The translations under genes were made by a program, and so were the position numbers. Below are positions 4,902-5,768 of a DNA stretch of 5,768 nucleotides, in pieces (positions within the stretch are counted from its first letter, which is position 1; every line of letters starts with the position of its first letter). The notes below the pieces were generated by a model. That model made no database searches and had not been told where the DNA came from. It saw only the letters and a list, made by a program, of their open reading frames with translations. Source of the DNA: an uncultured Synergistales bacterium (GTDB lineage Bacteria > Synergistota > Synergistia > Synergistales > Aminobacteriaceae); assembly GCA_937957815.1 (NCBI GenBank), contig CALFXN010000228.1, forward strand, positions 1 to 5,768, in the 5' to 3' direction.

Positions 4902-5768
4902 GTGAATCGCGCTGAGCTCGCCGATTGGATCCGAAGTCGCGGAACGGCCCGCATTCTCGACGGCAGTATGGGGGTCCTGCTCTCGGAGCGGGGCTGGCGT
5001 CCCCCGATGCTGCCGGAAGAAATGAACACGGAACGTCCCGACGTCGTCCGGGGCGTCTATCGGGACTACGTCGCCGCCGGAGCCGAGATCATCGAAACGA
5101 ATACGTTCGGTGCCTCTCCGCGCAAGCTGGGACACCGGCGTCTCGAGTCGCTGGCACGGGAGATCAATGCCGTATCCGCGCGGATGGCCCGCGAGGAAGC
5201 GGACGGTCGCGCGCTCGTCGCGGGATCGGTCGGACCGCTCGGAGAACTTCTCGCGCCGTTCGGTCCCCTCTCGTTCGACGAGGCCCGGGATGCGTTCGCC
5301 GTTCAGATCGGGGGGCTTCTCGACGGCGGGGCGGATTTCATCCTGATCGAGACGATGATCGACCTCCGGGAAGCCCAGGCGGCGGTCCAGGCTCTGAAAG
5401 CCGTCGATCCGGACGATTCGGTCGCGTTCGTCGTCAGCCTGACGTTCGAGCACAGGGGACGCACCGTCACGGGAACGCCGCCCGAGGTCGCGGCCCATTG
5501 GGCGAGGCGGGTCGGAGCGGCCGGGATCGGCGCGAACTGCGGCGTCGGCCCGGACGCCTATATCCCCGTCGTCGAAACGCTCGCGGCGCATTCGGGGATC
5601 CCGGTGTTCGTCTACGCGAACGGCGGGCTCCCGGGAGAGGGGACGTGGACGCCCGAACGCTTCGCCGAATCGTGCGTCCGCCTCGCGCGTTCGGGCGCGT
5701 CGGTGATCGGCGGATGTTGCCGGACGACCCCCGAACACATCCACGTTCTGAAGGAACGGCTCTCCCGG
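4902..5768 (+). CDS. Homocysteine S-methyltransferase (MetH N-terminal type), 3' truncated at window end
   Basis: The first 289 residues cover essentially one complete Hcy-binding TIM-barrel domain, which transfers a methyl group to zinc-activated homocysteine to form methionine in the cytoplasm. Motifs in order are ILDGSMGVLL (18-27), EEMNTERPDVV (39-49), AGAEIIETNTFGAS (59-72), AGSVGPLGELL (107-117), FILIETMIDLREA (146-158), GANCGVGPD (210-218) and VIGGCCRTTPEHI (268-280). The three zinc-ligand cysteines are Cys213, Cys272 and Cys273, all present. The open frame reaches the last base with no stop. The visible part therefore does not tell whether this is a stand-alone enzyme of about 300 residues, a fusion to methylenetetrahydrofolate reductase as in Bacillus YitJ, or full cobalamin-dependent MetH, so no gene symbol is given. 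It is transcribed divergently from dapF. A role as a selenocysteine or S-methylmethionine-type methyltransferase is possible but less favoured. Confidence 0.9.
   Translation, partial: MNRAELADWIRSRGTARILDGSMGVLLSERGWRPPMLPEEMNTERPDVVRGVYRDYVAAGAEIIETNTFGASPRKLGHRRLESLAREINAVSARMAREEADGRALVAGSVGPLGELLAPFGPLSFDEARDAFAVQIGGLLDGGADFILIETMIDLREAQAAVQALKAVDPDDSVAFVVSLTFEHRGRTVTGTPPEVAAHWARRVGAAGIGANCGVGPDAYIPVVETLAAHSGIPVFVYANGGLPGEGTWTPERFAESCVRLARSGASVIGGCCRTTPEHIHVLKERLSR

Noticed and set aside
4764..5744. A 326-codon open frame on the minus strand
   Set aside because: It is antisense to the well-supported homocysteine methyltransferase and would cover both divergent promoters. Its composition is that of a shadow frame.

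Overview
The window is GC-rich bacterial chromosome carrying four protein genes, two of them cut by the window edges. A large AsmA/TamB-like envelope protein points to a diderm (Gram-negative-type) bacterium. A DapF-type epimerase implies the diaminopimelate route to lysine and peptidoglycan. The lineage cannot be fixed from this stretch; a deltaproteobacterial-type or Synergistota-like organism is possible, but that is a guess. There are no mobile elements, CRISPR arrays, tRNAs or rRNAs, and codon style looks even across the genes.

Layout from left to right. (1) Bases 2-400 (+) are the C-terminal end of an ADP-glucose pyrophosphorylase (glgC-like, glycogen synthesis). (2) Bases 401-457 hold a perfect 14-bp hairpin that can terminate transcription from both sides, because the next gene converges on it. 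(3) Bases 458-3811 (-) encode a 1117-residue AsmA/TamB-like protein with one N-terminal membrane anchor and a long repeated beta-rich body. (4) Bases 3808-4668 (-) encode dapF, whose stop codon overlaps the GTG start of the AsmA/TamB-like gene by 4 nt, so the two form an operon. (5) Bases 4669-4901 are a compact divergent control region. It has a good sigma70-type promoter in each direction, an inverted repeat joining the two -35 boxes, and a dapF leader with three identical Shine-Dalgarno-like repeats and a possible 15-codon leader ORF. (6) Bases 4902-5768 (+) are the start of a zinc-dependent homocysteine S-methyltransferase (MetH N-terminal type), which runs off the right edge.

Functionally, the dapF operon couples a diaminopimelate/lysine enzyme to an envelope lipid-transport or biogenesis protein, while the divergent gene makes methionine. 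Both enzymes belong to aspartate-family amino-acid metabolism, so a shared control region is plausible. The most notable structures are the 103-residue periodicity inside the AsmA/TamB-like protein, the shared TCCCTTG palindrome spanning the divergent promoters, and the chain of 4-nt start/stop overlaps in the dapF operon. I found no convincing evidence of a wholly new biological system.
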